Assembly: GCA_017544805.1 (NCBI GenBank)
Contig: JAFYDK010000137.1
Coordinates: forward strand, 1 to 48,674
From: Bacteroidales bacterium
GTDB lineage: Bacteria; Bacteroidota; Bacteroidia; Bacteroidales; UBA3824
Length of the DNA stretch: 48,674 bases
Direction of reading: 5' to 3'
Shown here: positions 1-6,582 of the stretch, piece by piece
Layout of the letters: every line of letters begins with the position of its first letter
Numbering within the stretch: the first letter of the stretch is position 1
Translations under genes and position numbers: made by a program
The notes under the pieces: model-generated
The model's database searches: none
What the model saw: only the letters and a program-made list of their open reading frames with translations
Told to the model about the DNA's origin: nothing

Positions 1-426
1 ACCAACGTTATATTTAATTATTGCGTTGATGTTCAAAAAGATACAGCAATTATAAATTACCTTACAAAAGTAAGGCAAAAAGAAAATTTGTTTGTATCCG
101 CTTTGTCCGTTATACAGATTGTTTCGATAATTCAATCCCGGAACAATAAAAAGTTTCCGACCGAGAAAAAGCGCAGCGCAATAGACAATTTGCGTAAAAT
201 GGTAAAGAAAATTACCGTTGCGCGATTGGAAGAAAAAGACGTTGAAAAGACTTTAACCTATGATGATAATGAATACGATTTGGAAGATGTCGTACATTAT
301 TGCGTTCTTAAAAAGTTGAATTGCAATGCAATAATAACAAATAATGTTTCGGATTTTTCACAATTCAAAAAGAACATCAACGTACTTCCGGCGCATTTGG
401 GTATTGTCAAAAATGAAATTAACTAA
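1..426 (+). CDS. PIN-domain protein (VapC-like toxin), 5' end outside window
   Basis: The frame is open from base 1, so the gene starts upstream of the window; the TTG at 88 is internal. The visible part opens with TNVIFNYC, which fits the first strand of a PIN domain just after its first catalytic Asp. The second half carries YDLEDVVHYC and then AIITNNVSDF, the usual acidic motif and final strand/loop of PIN RNases such as VapC. Family knowledge says such proteins are metal-dependent RNases of toxin-antitoxin pairs; the antitoxin would lie upstream, unseen. The gene ends at a hairpin shared with the convergent repressor gene. Whether it belongs to the island or to flanking chromosome cannot be told. 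Confidence 0.75.
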   Translation, partial: TNVIFNYCVDVQKDTAIINYLTKVRQKENLFVSALSVIQIVSIIQSRNNKKFPTEKKRSAIDNLRKMVKKITVARLEEKDVEKTLTYDDNEYDLEDVVHYCVLKKLNCNAIITNNVSDFSQFKKNINVLPAHLGIVKNEIN

Positions 427-454
427 AAAAGGCGGCTGAAAATGCCGCCTTTTT
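426..454. terminator. Bidirectional intrinsic terminator between PIN gene and repressor
   Basis: An 11-bp perfect stem (426-436 with 444-454) made of a GGCGGC/GCCGCC core flanked by A and T runs, with a 7-nt loop. It works in both directions and overlaps the stop codon of the convergent repressor gene. Confidence 0.85.
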
Positions 455-1034
455 AATTCTCTTTCAGTGATATTGTCTGCAATCTATTCGGCAATTTATG
501 ATACTTAAACCCAAAATCGGCAAAATGTTCTATGCCTTTTGTTTTATAAATTGCTCTGTAAATTGCTAATCTTAAAATTATCTTCGCATTTTCGACTTCC
601 ATATAATTACAAAGCACTACTATATCATTCTCACTCAATATTTCTAAATAATGTAATATACTATATGGTTCTATTTTTAAAAATCGTTTTTGAATTAAAT
701 CAAATATCTCCTTTTTATCATCATAATTGATTGATTGCATCATATTTTCGATATAATTATATGATTCAATTAATTCAGATTGTTTTTCTTTTTTGATTAA
801 GGCATCTAAAATTTTTCTTAGCAATCCGACAGCAGTATCTTGTTTTCCAAAAAAAGTATCAACAGATACACCAAAATATTTTGCTGCCTTTTCTAAAAAG
901 TCAGAAGTAGTCCTATTATTTTTAATTGCATGACTTAATCCTGACTCTGTAACACCAATTTCTCTGCAAAATTCCTTTGATGTAACTTTTTTTTGTTTAC
1001 ATAACGTCTTAATTACTGATAAATCTAACGCCAT
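453..1034 (-). CDS. XRE-family repressor (CI-like)
   Basis: A 193-aa protein. Residues about 5-65 form a helix-turn-helix of the lambda-repressor type (VTSKEFCREIGVTESGLSHA, then a segment ending FGVSVDTFFG). The remainder is helical and unrecognised, with no LexA-like Ser-Lys peptidase motif visible, so RecA-induced self-cleavage is not predicted. An upstream in-frame start would add a 35-residue AT-rich hydrophobic tail; the ATG at 1034 (MALDLSVIKT) gives the normal family start. It is divergent from a Cro-like gene across a 130-bp operator region, the layout of a phage or ICE switch. Inference: it represses the plus-strand operon and perhaps the primase gene, which has a copy of the same 17-bp upstream sequence. 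Confidence 0.8.
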   Translation of the reverse strand: MALDLSVIKTLCKQKKVTSKEFCREIGVTESGLSHAIKNNRTTSDFLEKAAKYFGVSVDTFFGKQDTAVGLLRKILDALIKKEKQSELIESYNYIENMMQSINYDDKKEIFDLIQKRFLKIEPYSILHYLEILSENDIVVLCNYMEVENAKIILRLAIYRAIYKTKGIEHFADFGFKYHKLPNRLQTISLKEN

Positions 1035-1164
1035 AACACATTTATATACAATTATATACAAAATATTTGCTAAAAATATCAAATAAAATTTGGTAATTAT
1101 TGCCATTTTTAGCAATTTTGTGCTTGTTAATAAAATCAATTTGTCAATACAAAGTTAAATAAAA
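1035..1164. promoter_or_regulatory. Divergent operator/promoter region of the island switch
   Basis: The 130-bp gap between the divergent repressor and Cro-like genes holds two structured sites. At 1044-1060 is ATATACAATTATATACA, which contains TATACA twice, 10 bp apart. An 11-bp perfect inverted repeat, TTGCTAAAAAT (1067-1077) and ATTTTTAGCAA (1105-1115), has a 27-bp spacer. A CAAAGTTA at 1151-1158 reads TAACTTTG on the minus strand and fits the Bacteroidetes -7 consensus for the repressor. Which protein binds which site is inference. Confidence 0.55.
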
Positions 1165-1404
1165 ATGATGATAGATACAAAATTTAAATCAATTTTAAGC
1201 AAAAAAAAACGCACAGAAATAAGACAACAAATGCTTGATACATTTGAGGTGTCAAAATCAACGGTGCGTAATTGGCTTAGTGGTCGCAATACACCTTCAA
1301 AAATTTATTGGGGGAAAATTGCCGAAATTATGGGAGCGGAAGTTTCGGAACTGTTCCCGAACAAAGATAATAATTCCGAAGTAACAATTAAAAACGCAAA
1401 ATAA
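1165..1404 (+). CDS. Small HTH protein (Cro-like)
   Basis: A 79-aa basic protein. The centre reads as a helix-turn-helix: TEIRQQMLDTFEVSKSTVRN followed by WLSGRNTPSK, in which the second helix and the WLSGRN turn resemble XRE and Cro-like folds. It heads the plus-strand operon, divergent from the repressor, with 1 base between its stop and the next gene. By analogy with lambdoid and ICE switches it would antagonise the repressor or autoregulate. Two in-frame ATGs (1165, 1168) stand together; either may be used. Confidence 0.6.
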   Translation: MMIDTKFKSILSKKKRTEIRQQMLDTFEVSKSTVRNWLSGRNTPSKIYWGKIAEIMGAEVSELFPNKDNNSEVTIKNAK

Positions 1405-1405
1405 A

Positions 1406-1678
1406 ATGGCAGTAAAACAAACATTTAAAACTATTGATAAATATTTCAATGTTGAAACAGGCAAAAAGTTTCGTGATGACAAATTTCAGTGGCAAGCCGT
1501 AGTAACACTTATAGATAGTCAAGGTAATCACGATATTGATGGCATTGAATTGTCTGATTTGATTGGTCAAGAAGTCAAAAATAAAATCTTCATAAACGAG
1601 GACGAACTCTCTTATGTAATTGAACTATTACAAGCCGTTAAAACAGAAATACAAAATTGGACAAATGGCAACAACTGA
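1406..1678 (+). CDS. Small hypothetical protein of island operon
   Basis: A 90-aa acidic soluble protein with no recognised domain. It has a beta-rich N-terminal half (QWQAVVTLIDSQGNHDIDG) and a C-terminal amphipathic helix. No signal peptide or membrane segment is seen. It starts one base after the Cro-like gene and its last 14 bases overlap the start of the next gene, so it is translationally packed into the operon. Its place just after the switch is where phages and plasmids often encode anti-restriction or DNA-binding accessory proteins, but nothing in the sequence proves this. Confidence 0.55.
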   Translation: MAVKQTFKTIDKYFNVETGKKFRDDKFQWQAVVTLIDSQGNHDIDGIELSDLIGQEVKNKIFINEDELSYVIELLQAVKTEIQNWTNGNN

Positions 1679-2060
1679 AACTTTTATAAGCGAAAACGAA
1701 TTGCAAACAAGATTCCGCATTGAACAAAGTTACAAACCCGATTTCGGAAAGTTTGTTGCAATTCGTTGGCTATATTCAATAGGAGCAACAGGCGGTAAAA
1801 ATTGGCAACGAGTTTTGTTTTACCTCTTGTTTACACTTACCCTCTCGCCGTTGGCATTAGTAATTGACTTGTTGGGCATACTTGCATACGGTCTTTTACT
1901 TGTTGTCAAGAAATTTTTGGACGGTGTTTTTGCGGCTGTACTTGCAATCTGTCAAAAGGCATTGGGAACGGCTGCAATAATAGCCGCAGCGATTGGTACA
2001 ATCTTAATTATTTACTTCAAATGGCACGTGATTACAGATTTCGTAAAAGGTCTATTTTAG
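1665..2060 (+). CDS. Small multi-pass membrane protein of island operon
   Basis: A 131-aa protein. The first 45 residues are hydrophilic, ending KNWQRVLFYLL; then come about three hydrophobic segments, roughly residues 49-63, 66-95 and 98-115. The last (ALGTAAIIAAAIGTILIIYF) is Ala/Ile-rich. The ATG at 1665 is preferred over an upstream TTG at 1620 because the 15 extra residues duplicate coding space of the preceding gene. The reading frame overlaps both neighbours (14 and 40 bases). No family recognised. In an element that carries no visible transfer or virion genes, such a protein could be a holin-like, entry-exclusion or membrane-anchoring factor; this is speculation. Confidence 0.55.
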   Translation: MATTETFISENELQTRFRIEQSYKPDFGKFVAIRWLYSIGATGGKNWQRVLFYLLFTLTLSPLALVIDLLGILAYGLLLVVKKFLDGVFAAVLAICQKALGTAAIIAAAIGTILIIYFKWHVITDFVKGLF

Positions 2061-2239
2061 ATAAAATCGTTGGTGGGGTGCGTAATTTTTTGGCTTTGTT
2101 GGGAGTGATGGTGTTATTGTATTTTGCAAGAACCGGAAACCCTTTTGCCGCAATCCAAATTTATATGTTTGAGTATCCAATTAGCGAAATATCGGATGTA
2201 GTAACCACAATATTAAACTATACAATTTATGGAACATAA
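2021..2239 (+). CDS. Small single-pass membrane protein of island operon
   Basis: A 72-aa protein with a very basic N-terminus (MARDYRFRKRSILDKI), one hydrophobic segment at about residues 20-38 (NFLALLGVMVLLYF core) and a C-terminal stretch ending NYTIYGT. The basic N-terminus predicts the N-terminus stays in the cytoplasm. It overlaps the preceding gene by 40 bases in another frame and the following gene by 11, an arrangement typical of compact phage or plasmid operons. The size and single membrane helix recall filamentous phage coat proteins, but no Zot-like assembly ATPase is present, so I do not call it one. Confidence 0.5.
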   Translation: MARDYRFRKRSILDKIVGGVRNFLALLGVMVLLYFARTGNPFAAIQIYMFEYPISEISDVVTTILNYTIYGT

Positions 2240-3146
2240 TATTAATATCCAATTACTTAATGCAGTCTTTTTTCTTGCCGCAGCACAAGGAAAAGAAATG
2301 TGTTATAATCCTACTGACGGTTTGATTTATGAAGTTAAAAGTAGAAGTAAAACAGACGTTACTCTCCTACCGATAGTAGGGGATAAAACCCCTATTTTCG
2401 ATTTCAATCCCGCAAATTTAATATTTCGGAACGATATTTTGGAACGGTCGGCAAATATCGGAGTTTTAACGGCAAATAACGGTATAGAAACAGACTTACA
2501 ACAGACAATACAACAGCCGAAAAACGGTGTTGTATCAGAGCCGAAACAGATAGGACAAAGACAGGAAACAGCAGCAACACAAAATTATATCGGAATCGGC
2601 AAAGTAGATTTACCGAGATTTAGCAGTCTTTATACAGGCGAAACGGCAAAGGTATCAATCCAAGTGGAAAATCTGTTGGATAAGATTTTTATAGCCACCA
2701 ATAAGCCGCAAACGATAGAGAAAACCGTAGAGAATTACCATAATGCCAAGAAGTTAGCCAAGAATGGACAAATTTACGAACTCAAACAACTTGCAGAACG
2801 TCTGCAAGGTCGCATTGCAAAACAATCCGCTATGCAAAAAGGAAAAGACACAATGGCGGCACAACAGGCGGCAAAGCGTAAAATGTTAGTTTCGGTTGGT
2901 ATTGCGGTAATTGTGGCTGTAATCTATTTGGGTATAGCGAATTTTACAAAACACCGCTACACACAGACAGAAACAGACATTCAGACGGAATTTTCTGAAC
3001 TCTCCACACTTGACCAAGCCATCAAGGAATGGGAAAACAAGACAGGTAAAAAGATATATCCCAAAGGTCGGGAGTGTCTTGCACGGTCAACAAAAGGAAT
3101 GTCAAAAGACCAAATAATTAATTTAATAAACAAAAACGTAAAATAA
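2229..3146 (+). CDS. Hypothetical protein with one membrane helix, island operon
   Basis: A 305-aa protein, not recognised. Residues 1-110 are soluble and beta-rich; about 75-115 are Gln-rich and look disordered. Residues 120-215 are helical and lysine-rich (ENYHNAKKLAKNGQIYELKQ). One strong membrane helix lies at about 219-241 (SVGIAVIVAVIYLGIANF), followed by an 60-residue C-terminal domain (LDQAIKEWENKTGKKIYPKG). No Walker A, relaxase or peptidase motif was seen. Without an N-terminal signal, the long N-terminal part is probably cytoplasmic and the short C-terminal domain outside, making it a tail-anchored-like protein. It is the largest of the unrecognised genes in the operon. Confidence 0.55.
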   Translation: MEHNINIQLLNAVFFLAAAQGKEMCYNPTDGLIYEVKSRSKTDVTLLPIVGDKTPIFDFNPANLIFRNDILERSANIGVLTANNGIETDLQQTIQQPKNGVVSEPKQIGQRQETAATQNYIGIGKVDLPRFSSLYTGETAKVSIQVENLLDKIFIATNKPQTIEKTVENYHNAKKLAKNGQIYELKQLAERLQGRIAKQSAMQKGKDTMAAQQAAKRKMLVSVGIAVIVAVIYLGIANFTKHRYTQTETDIQTEFSELSTLDQAIKEWENKTGKKIYPKGRECLARSTKGMSKDQIINLINKNVK

Positions 3147-3377
3147 ATGGAAGATTTGAAAAGACTCAATGATCGTCAAGAGGCGGCACTAAAAATAATG
3201 CAAGATGCAGCCGCAAAACTAAACAACGACCTTCGTTGTGGAGCAACATTCGACACACAGAAATATATTAACGCAATTCAAAAGGCGTTGAAAGTGTACG
3301 ATGACTGCCACAAAGATAGGTTAAAAATTAACAATGAGAGAGAAAATGGAATAACCAAAAAATTAATAAACAAATGA
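3147..3377 (+). CDS. Small helical hypothetical protein, island operon
   Basis: A 76-aa, highly charged, helical protein (RLNDRQEAALKIMQDAAAKL) with two Cys. It begins directly after the stop of the preceding gene, and its stop overlaps the next start as ATGA at 3374-3377, so translation is probably coupled. No family recognised; it could be a small scaffolding or regulatory subunit. Confidence 0.5.
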   Translation: MEDLKRLNDRQEAALKIMQDAAAKLNNDLRCGATFDTQKYINAIQKALKVYDDCHKDRLKINNERENGITKKLINK

Positions 3378-3745
3378 ACAAACAGATACTTGAAATTAGC
3401 GAGCAATTAAGCGAAGGTATCAAATGCTTGGCGGAAATTGCAGCAAACAAAGACTCGGATAACGAGGATTTAAGACAACGACATTATCAAGATGTTGTTT
3501 TGCAGAATATTGATGTCAAAAGTAAGGAGATTAGTTTTGACAAGGTTTTAGCGTGGTCGGGGGTTACACCTCAGTATTTGGAAACGCACAAGCCGAGAGT
3601 CAGGAACAATAAGCGCAATAAGACATTTTGGGGCGTAGATGTTACAAAATGGTTGTGCGACCTTTGGCACCGTGATTATCCCGATAAGTACATTAACGAA
3701 TGTTACAGGCTTAATATCAATAGCCAAACGGGAGAGTTTAAATAA
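3374..3745 (+). CDS. Hypothetical protein, last small gene of island operon
   Basis: A 123-aa soluble protein. The N-terminal 45 residues are helical; the centre reads ISFDKVLAWSGVTPQYLETH, then a basic stretch (KPRVRNNKRNKTF) and WGVDVTKWLCDLWHRDYPDK. The helix-turn-helix-like spacing and the basic patch could suit DNA binding, but this is weak. It is the last gene before the leader of the helicase gene. Its stop codon sits exactly at the 3' end of the predicted minus-strand RNA. Confidence 0.5.
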   Translation: MNKQILEISEQLSEGIKCLAEIAANKDSDNEDLRQRHYQDVVLQNIDVKSKEISFDKVLAWSGVTPQYLETHKPRVRNNKRNKTFWGVDVTKWLCDLWHRDYPDKYINECYRLNINSQTGEFK

Positions 3746-3811
3746 AAAAAAGCGACTTCGGCAAAAGTCGCAAAGAATTAATCTTCGGTTGCAAAGCGAA
3801 GAAAAAGCAAG
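3744..3811 (-). ncRNA. Predicted antisense RNA upstream of the VapE helicase gene
   Basis: Read on the minus strand, a consensus promoter (3816-3846) is followed by about 67 nt containing two hairpins. The first has a 5-bp CTTCG/CGAAG stem with a 9-nt loop (3783-3801). The second is a 7-bp GCGACTT/AAGTCGC stem with a 6-nt loop (3752-3771), followed directly by eight U (3751-3744), a textbook intrinsic terminator. No minus-strand gene exists here for it to serve. The RNA is complementary to the leader of the helicase mRNA, starting about 60 bases before its ATG. Two stem-loops, one of them a terminator, opposite a rep leader, is the layout of plasmid counter-transcript RNAs. The start point is estimated from the promoter. 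Confidence 0.6.
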
Positions 3812-3849
3812 TGCGCAAATATAGTACTTTTCTTTTGGTTTTGCAACCG
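3786..3849. repeat. Long inverted repeat in the VapE leader
   Basis: CGGTTGCAAA (3786-3795) and TTTGCAACCG (3840-3849) form a perfect 10-bp inverted repeat. The adjoining purine/pyrimidine stretches (GAAGAAAAAG and CTTTTCTTT) can extend the pairing imperfectly. In the sense mRNA this long stem would sit about 20 bases before the helicase start and is mutually exclusive with the short CTTCG hairpin, so it could act as a switch controlled by the antisense RNA. Confidence 0.5.
3816..3846 (-). promoter_or_regulatory. Minus-strand Bacteroidetes-type promoter for the antisense RNA
   Basis: On the minus strand TTG (3846-3844) is followed by 20 bases and then TATATTTG (3823-3816), matching the known Bacteroidetes pattern TTTG-N19-21-TAnnTTTG. 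The -7 element with its following GCG is the same as that upstream of pyrE in this window. The -33 element lies within the arm of a long inverted repeat. Confidence 0.65.
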
Positions 3850-3871
3850 ATTTTAAATTAAAATAATTAAA

Positions 3872-5068
3872 ATGGCAAAAAAAGAAAATTTCAACGAACC
3901 AATGCAAGTGAGGGTAGAAAACTATCTCAATAGCAAATACGATTTCCGTTGGAATGAAGTTTTAAAAGATTGTTTTTACCGTCCAAAAACCGAACACCAA
4001 GGCGAAGAGCCTCAACCATACCAAAAAGTTGTATTGGGTAACCTGTGGCGTGAACTTGCTCGGTGCGGTTTTAAATATTCGCAAACCAATTTGGAATGTA
4101 CTTTATGTAGCGATTTTGTAACAAAATACAATCCTATTGCTGACTACTTTGAACATTTACCCAAATGGGACGGCAAGGACTATATAAAGCAACTTTGCAA
4201 ACATATTATTCAAGTCAATGAAACTGACAGCGAGATAGAACGACTATATACGATGTTCAAAAAGTGGCTTGTTCGTTGTGTTCGTTGTGCTTTGGGCTGT
4301 GCGATTAACAGAGAAGTTATTATGTTCAAATCTGATGAGCAACGCATTGGCAAAACGCAGTTTTTTAGATACTTGATTCCGCCTAAGTTATCTGATTATT
4401 ATATGGAAAATCCCGAAATCGGTAATAAAGATGCCTTAATCTCACTTACCGAAAATCTTATCATCAACTTTGACGAATACGACAAGTATTTGAAAGAGGG
4501 TAATTTGCCTGTAATGAAGTCTTATATATCACAAGACGAGCCGAAAGTTAGACAACCGTATGGGCGTAAACAAGAGAAAATCAAACGTATATGTAGTTGT
4601 GTAGCGTCTACCAACATCAACGATTTTTTAAGGGACGAAACAGGAAACACACGGTACATCTGTTTTGACATTAAGGCATTTGATTGGCACGAATACACCA
4701 AAATAGACGTAGATTTGATTTGGGCGCAAGTGTATAGTCTTTACCAACTTACATTAAGCGGCAAATATGATTGCGACCTGACACCGCAAGAAGTTGATGA
4801 CAACAACCGAAATAATCTGCAATACCTTTATCATTCGTCAGAGTATGAACTAATTCAGCGACTTTACGAGCCAAGCACCGACCAAGACGACTTTAAAATG
4901 TGTACTGAAATTGTAGACTACCTACGAGATAACACACGGTACAAAAATATCACGTCCAATGCCGTCGGCAGAGCGTTGACAGCATTGGGATATAAAAAGG
5001 TTCACAGCAAAAAAGAGAACACAAAGCAAGGTTATTTGATAAAGTTAAAAGAAGTAGTTTTGGAATAA
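3872..5068 (+). CDS. VapE-family helicase/primase-like replication protein
   Basis: A 398-aa protein matching the virulence-associated protein E family of phage, satellite and plasmid replication ATPases. The N-terminal part includes YNPIADYFEHLPKWDGKDYI, typical of the family. The P-loop is SDEQRIGKTQFFRYL (about residues 153-167), Walker B is LIINFDEYDKY (about 194-204), and CSCVASTNINDFLRDETGNT (near 245-265) carries the sensor-1-like Asn and downstream Arg. The C-terminal 70 residues look like a winged helix. It probably unwinds the element's origin; the repeat-rich gap directly downstream is the best origin candidate. The leader carries the antisense RNA and inverted repeat. It has no primase domain of its own; a primase gene follows. 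Confidence 0.85.
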   Translation: MAKKENFNEPMQVRVENYLNSKYDFRWNEVLKDCFYRPKTEHQGEEPQPYQKVVLGNLWRELARCGFKYSQTNLECTLCSDFVTKYNPIADYFEHLPKWDGKDYIKQLCKHIIQVNETDSEIERLYTMFKKWLVRCVRCALGCAINREVIMFKSDEQRIGKTQFFRYLIPPKLSDYYMENPEIGNKDALISLTENLIINFDEYDKYLKEGNLPVMKSYISQDEPKVRQPYGRKQEKIKRICSCVASTNINDFLRDETGNTRYICFDIKAFDWHEYTKIDVDLIWAQVYSLYQLTLSGKYDCDLTPQEVDDNNRNNLQYLYHSSEYELIQRLYEPSTDQDDFKMCTEIVDYLRDNTRYKNITSNAVGRALTALGYKKVHSKKENTKQGYLIKLKEVVLE

Positions 5069-5302
5069 AATTTAAACAAATTCCGAACTATCGAACTATT
5101 TGTATGTAACTTGTTATAAATCTGTTGTTTATAAAATTATAAATTCAAACTATTTCTAAACTATTCTGAACTATTCTATACTGATTTTTTAATAATAGTT
5201 CGGAAAAGATTAGTTATAGTGCAGATTTTTTAAGGTATTTAGTATTGATAATCAATAACTTAACATAAATAGTTCAGTAGTTCAGATTTTTTCAAAAAAC
5301 TC

Positions 5303-5311
5303 TGTGGAAAA
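5303..5311 (-). promoter_or_regulatory. DnaA-box-like site
   Basis: TGTGGAAAA on the plus strand reads TTTTCCACA on the minus strand, matching the relaxed DnaA-box consensus TTWTNCACA. It lies between the AACTATT repeats and the AT-rich stretch, where a host initiator site would be expected in an iteron origin. Confidence 0.4.
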
Positions 5312-5347
5312 TAGGCTTTTCAAAGAAAAAATAAATATAATAAGCAG

Positions 5348-5364
5348 ATATACAATTATATACA
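5348..5364. promoter_or_regulatory. Second copy of the 17-bp switch sequence
   Basis: ATATACAATTATATACA here is identical to 1044-1060 in the repressor/Cro operator. It lies 64 bases before the primase start. A shared operator would let the island repressor control both the small-gene operon and primase expression; the alternative is chance similarity in AT-rich DNA. Confidence 0.45.
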
Positions 5365-5427
5365 TATATTATTTAAAGTAATACTTTAAAAGATTTAAAA
5401 TTTTAATAAATTAATAATCAGTAAGTT

Positions 5428-6309
5428 ATGAAAATTGAAAATATAAAAAAAATGGTAACACTTCCCGATTTCTTAAAAAAGATTGGACGTGAACCGATAA
5501 GACGGAATGGGGATTTTCTTCATTATAGAAGTCCTTTCAGAGAGGATAAAAAACCAAGTTTTTGGGTCAATATAAAGACTGGTAAATGTGGGGATTTCGC
5601 AGAAGGAGGAGAAATAGGCGACATAATAAATTTGGCTGCACGTTGGTATAATTGCGACATCAAAACAGCCATCAACAACCTTGAAGATTGTTTGCGGTTA
5701 GGTTCTTTTTCTTTTGAAAAGCCTTATATTCCCAAAGAAACAACAAACAAGGTACATATTACACATATTCAACCATTGCAAAATGCGGCATTATTGCAGT
5801 ATTTGTCGGGTCGTGGCATAACTCCCAAAGTTGCCAAAGTCCATTTGCAAGAAGTCTATTACAAGACAAAGAATAATGATCCTAAACAATATTTTGCAGT
5901 TGCTTTTAGAAATGATAAAGGCGGTTATGAATTGCGAAATAAATATTTTAAAGGTAGCACTACACCCAAAGCACCAACAACTATAAAAAACAATTCCGAA
6001 ACCGTTGTAATTTTCGAGGGATTTATGGATTATTTAAGTTGTATTGAGTATTGGAATAGTCTAAACCAAACACTGCCGTATGATGTTATTGTACTTAATT
6101 CGGTTGTGTTTGCTCGAACTCTCAAATTACACACTTATAAGTCAATCAAATTGTTTTTAGACTCTGATTCTGCTGGACAAAACGCAGCCAATATAATCGA
6201 AATAGAAAACGGTGCAGACAAGGTAATTAACTTAACACCGAAATTTATTCCAAAAGGTTGTAAGGACTTCAACGACTTTTGGATGAATGAAATTAAGAAC
6301 AAAAAATAA
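5428..6309 (+). CDS. TOPRIM-domain DNA primase, CHC2-like without zinc ligands
   Basis: A 293-aa protein. The N-terminal region YRSPFREDKKPSFWVNIKTG plus KCGDFAEGGEIGDIINLA has the fold signature of the DnaG CHC2 zinc finger (PF..xKxPSF..; D...GGxxGDxI), but the usual Cys/His ligands are replaced and only one Cys remains. The TOPRIM domain follows: VVIFEGFMDYLS with the catalytic Glu at about residue 192, and LFLDSDSAGQNA with the metal-binding DxD near 241-243. Bacteroidetes mobile elements commonly encode such short primases. It would lay primers on the unwound origin DNA beside it. It ends the replication module. Confidence 0.8.
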   Translation: MKIENIKKMVTLPDFLKKIGREPIRRNGDFLHYRSPFREDKKPSFWVNIKTGKCGDFAEGGEIGDIINLAARWYNCDIKTAINNLEDCLRLGSFSFEKPYIPKETTNKVHITHIQPLQNAALLQYLSGRGITPKVAKVHLQEVYYKTKNNDPKQYFAVAFRNDKGGYELRNKYFKGSTTPKAPTTIKNNSETVVIFEGFMDYLSCIEYWNSLNQTLPYDVIVLNSVVFARTLKLHTYKSIKLFLDSDSAGQNAANIIEIENGADKVINLTPKFIPKGCKDFNDFWMNEIKNKK

Positions 6310-6582
6310 CTAATATTATTTGTACTCTATATATGTCGGTTAAGAGTTACAAATTTCGCTACAATGAAATAAAAGTGAATGTAAGTAACATAAAATCAGT
6401 AAATTAAGTAAAATGTTATTTCTTGGCCACTCCGACAAAGAAAAATTTAAATTTCCTACTCAATTAATAAAGCCGTGAAAATCACGGCTTTATTTGTTTT
6501 ATGAGCCACTCAAAAACGCCGTTTTTTTTACTCGTTTTCTTAAAATCACCGTAATTTTGTCCCGGATTTGTCCCGGAAATTG
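6310..6582. other. Non-coding right end of the island, no gene seen
   Basis: No convincing gene. The stretch holds a strong hairpin terminator at 6467-6493 and a short tandem-like motif, TTTGTCCCGG (6557-6566 and 6567-6576), immediately before the broken recombinase begins. The boundary between element and recombinase remnant is around 6577-6583, a candidate junction or attachment region. No tRNA is present. Confidence 0.4.
6467..6493. terminator. Hairpin terminator after the island replication genes
   Basis: A 12-bp perfect stem (6467-6478 with 6482-6493; ATAAAGCCGTGA and its complement) with a 3-nt loop, followed by TTTGTTTT. It can end transcription from the primase side. Confidence 0.75.

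Larger units (their letters stand above)
5069..5427. other. Putative replication origin with inverted AACTATT iterons
   Basis: This 359-bp AT-rich gap has no gene. Forward copies of the core RAACTATT lie at 5085-5091, 5093-5100, 5147-5154, 5158-5165 and 5168-5175, the last three 10-11 bp apart (one helical turn). Inverse copies lie at 5194-5201, 5268-5275 and, partially, 5278-5283. TTCCGAACTAT (5081-5091) is the exact inverse of 5195-5205, and CTGAACTATT (5166-5175) of 5268-5277. CAGATTTTTT occurs at 5222-5231 and 5283-5292. A DnaA-box-like site, then a very AT-rich stretch (about 5317-5420), follow. The set fits an iteron origin with a duplex-unwinding element, between helicase and primase genes. 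Function is inferred. Confidence 0.6.

Noticed and set aside
539..730. 63-aa plus-strand frame opposite the repressor
   Set aside because: It is entirely within the repressor coding region and has shadow-like composition.
1406..3146. Filamentous phage (inovirus) reading of the small membrane-protein operon
   Set aside because: A 72-aa single-helix protein and an anchored larger protein suggested coat and pIII-like roles, but no protein in the island has the Walker motifs of the Zot/pI assembly ATPase, and replication is by a VapE helicase and primase instead of a rolling-circle protein.
6310..6480. tRNA or tmRNA attachment site at the right end of the island
   Set aside because: No cloverleaf or TTC-loop (GGTTCRANNC) pattern could be found in either strand; only the hairpin at 6467-6493 is convincing.
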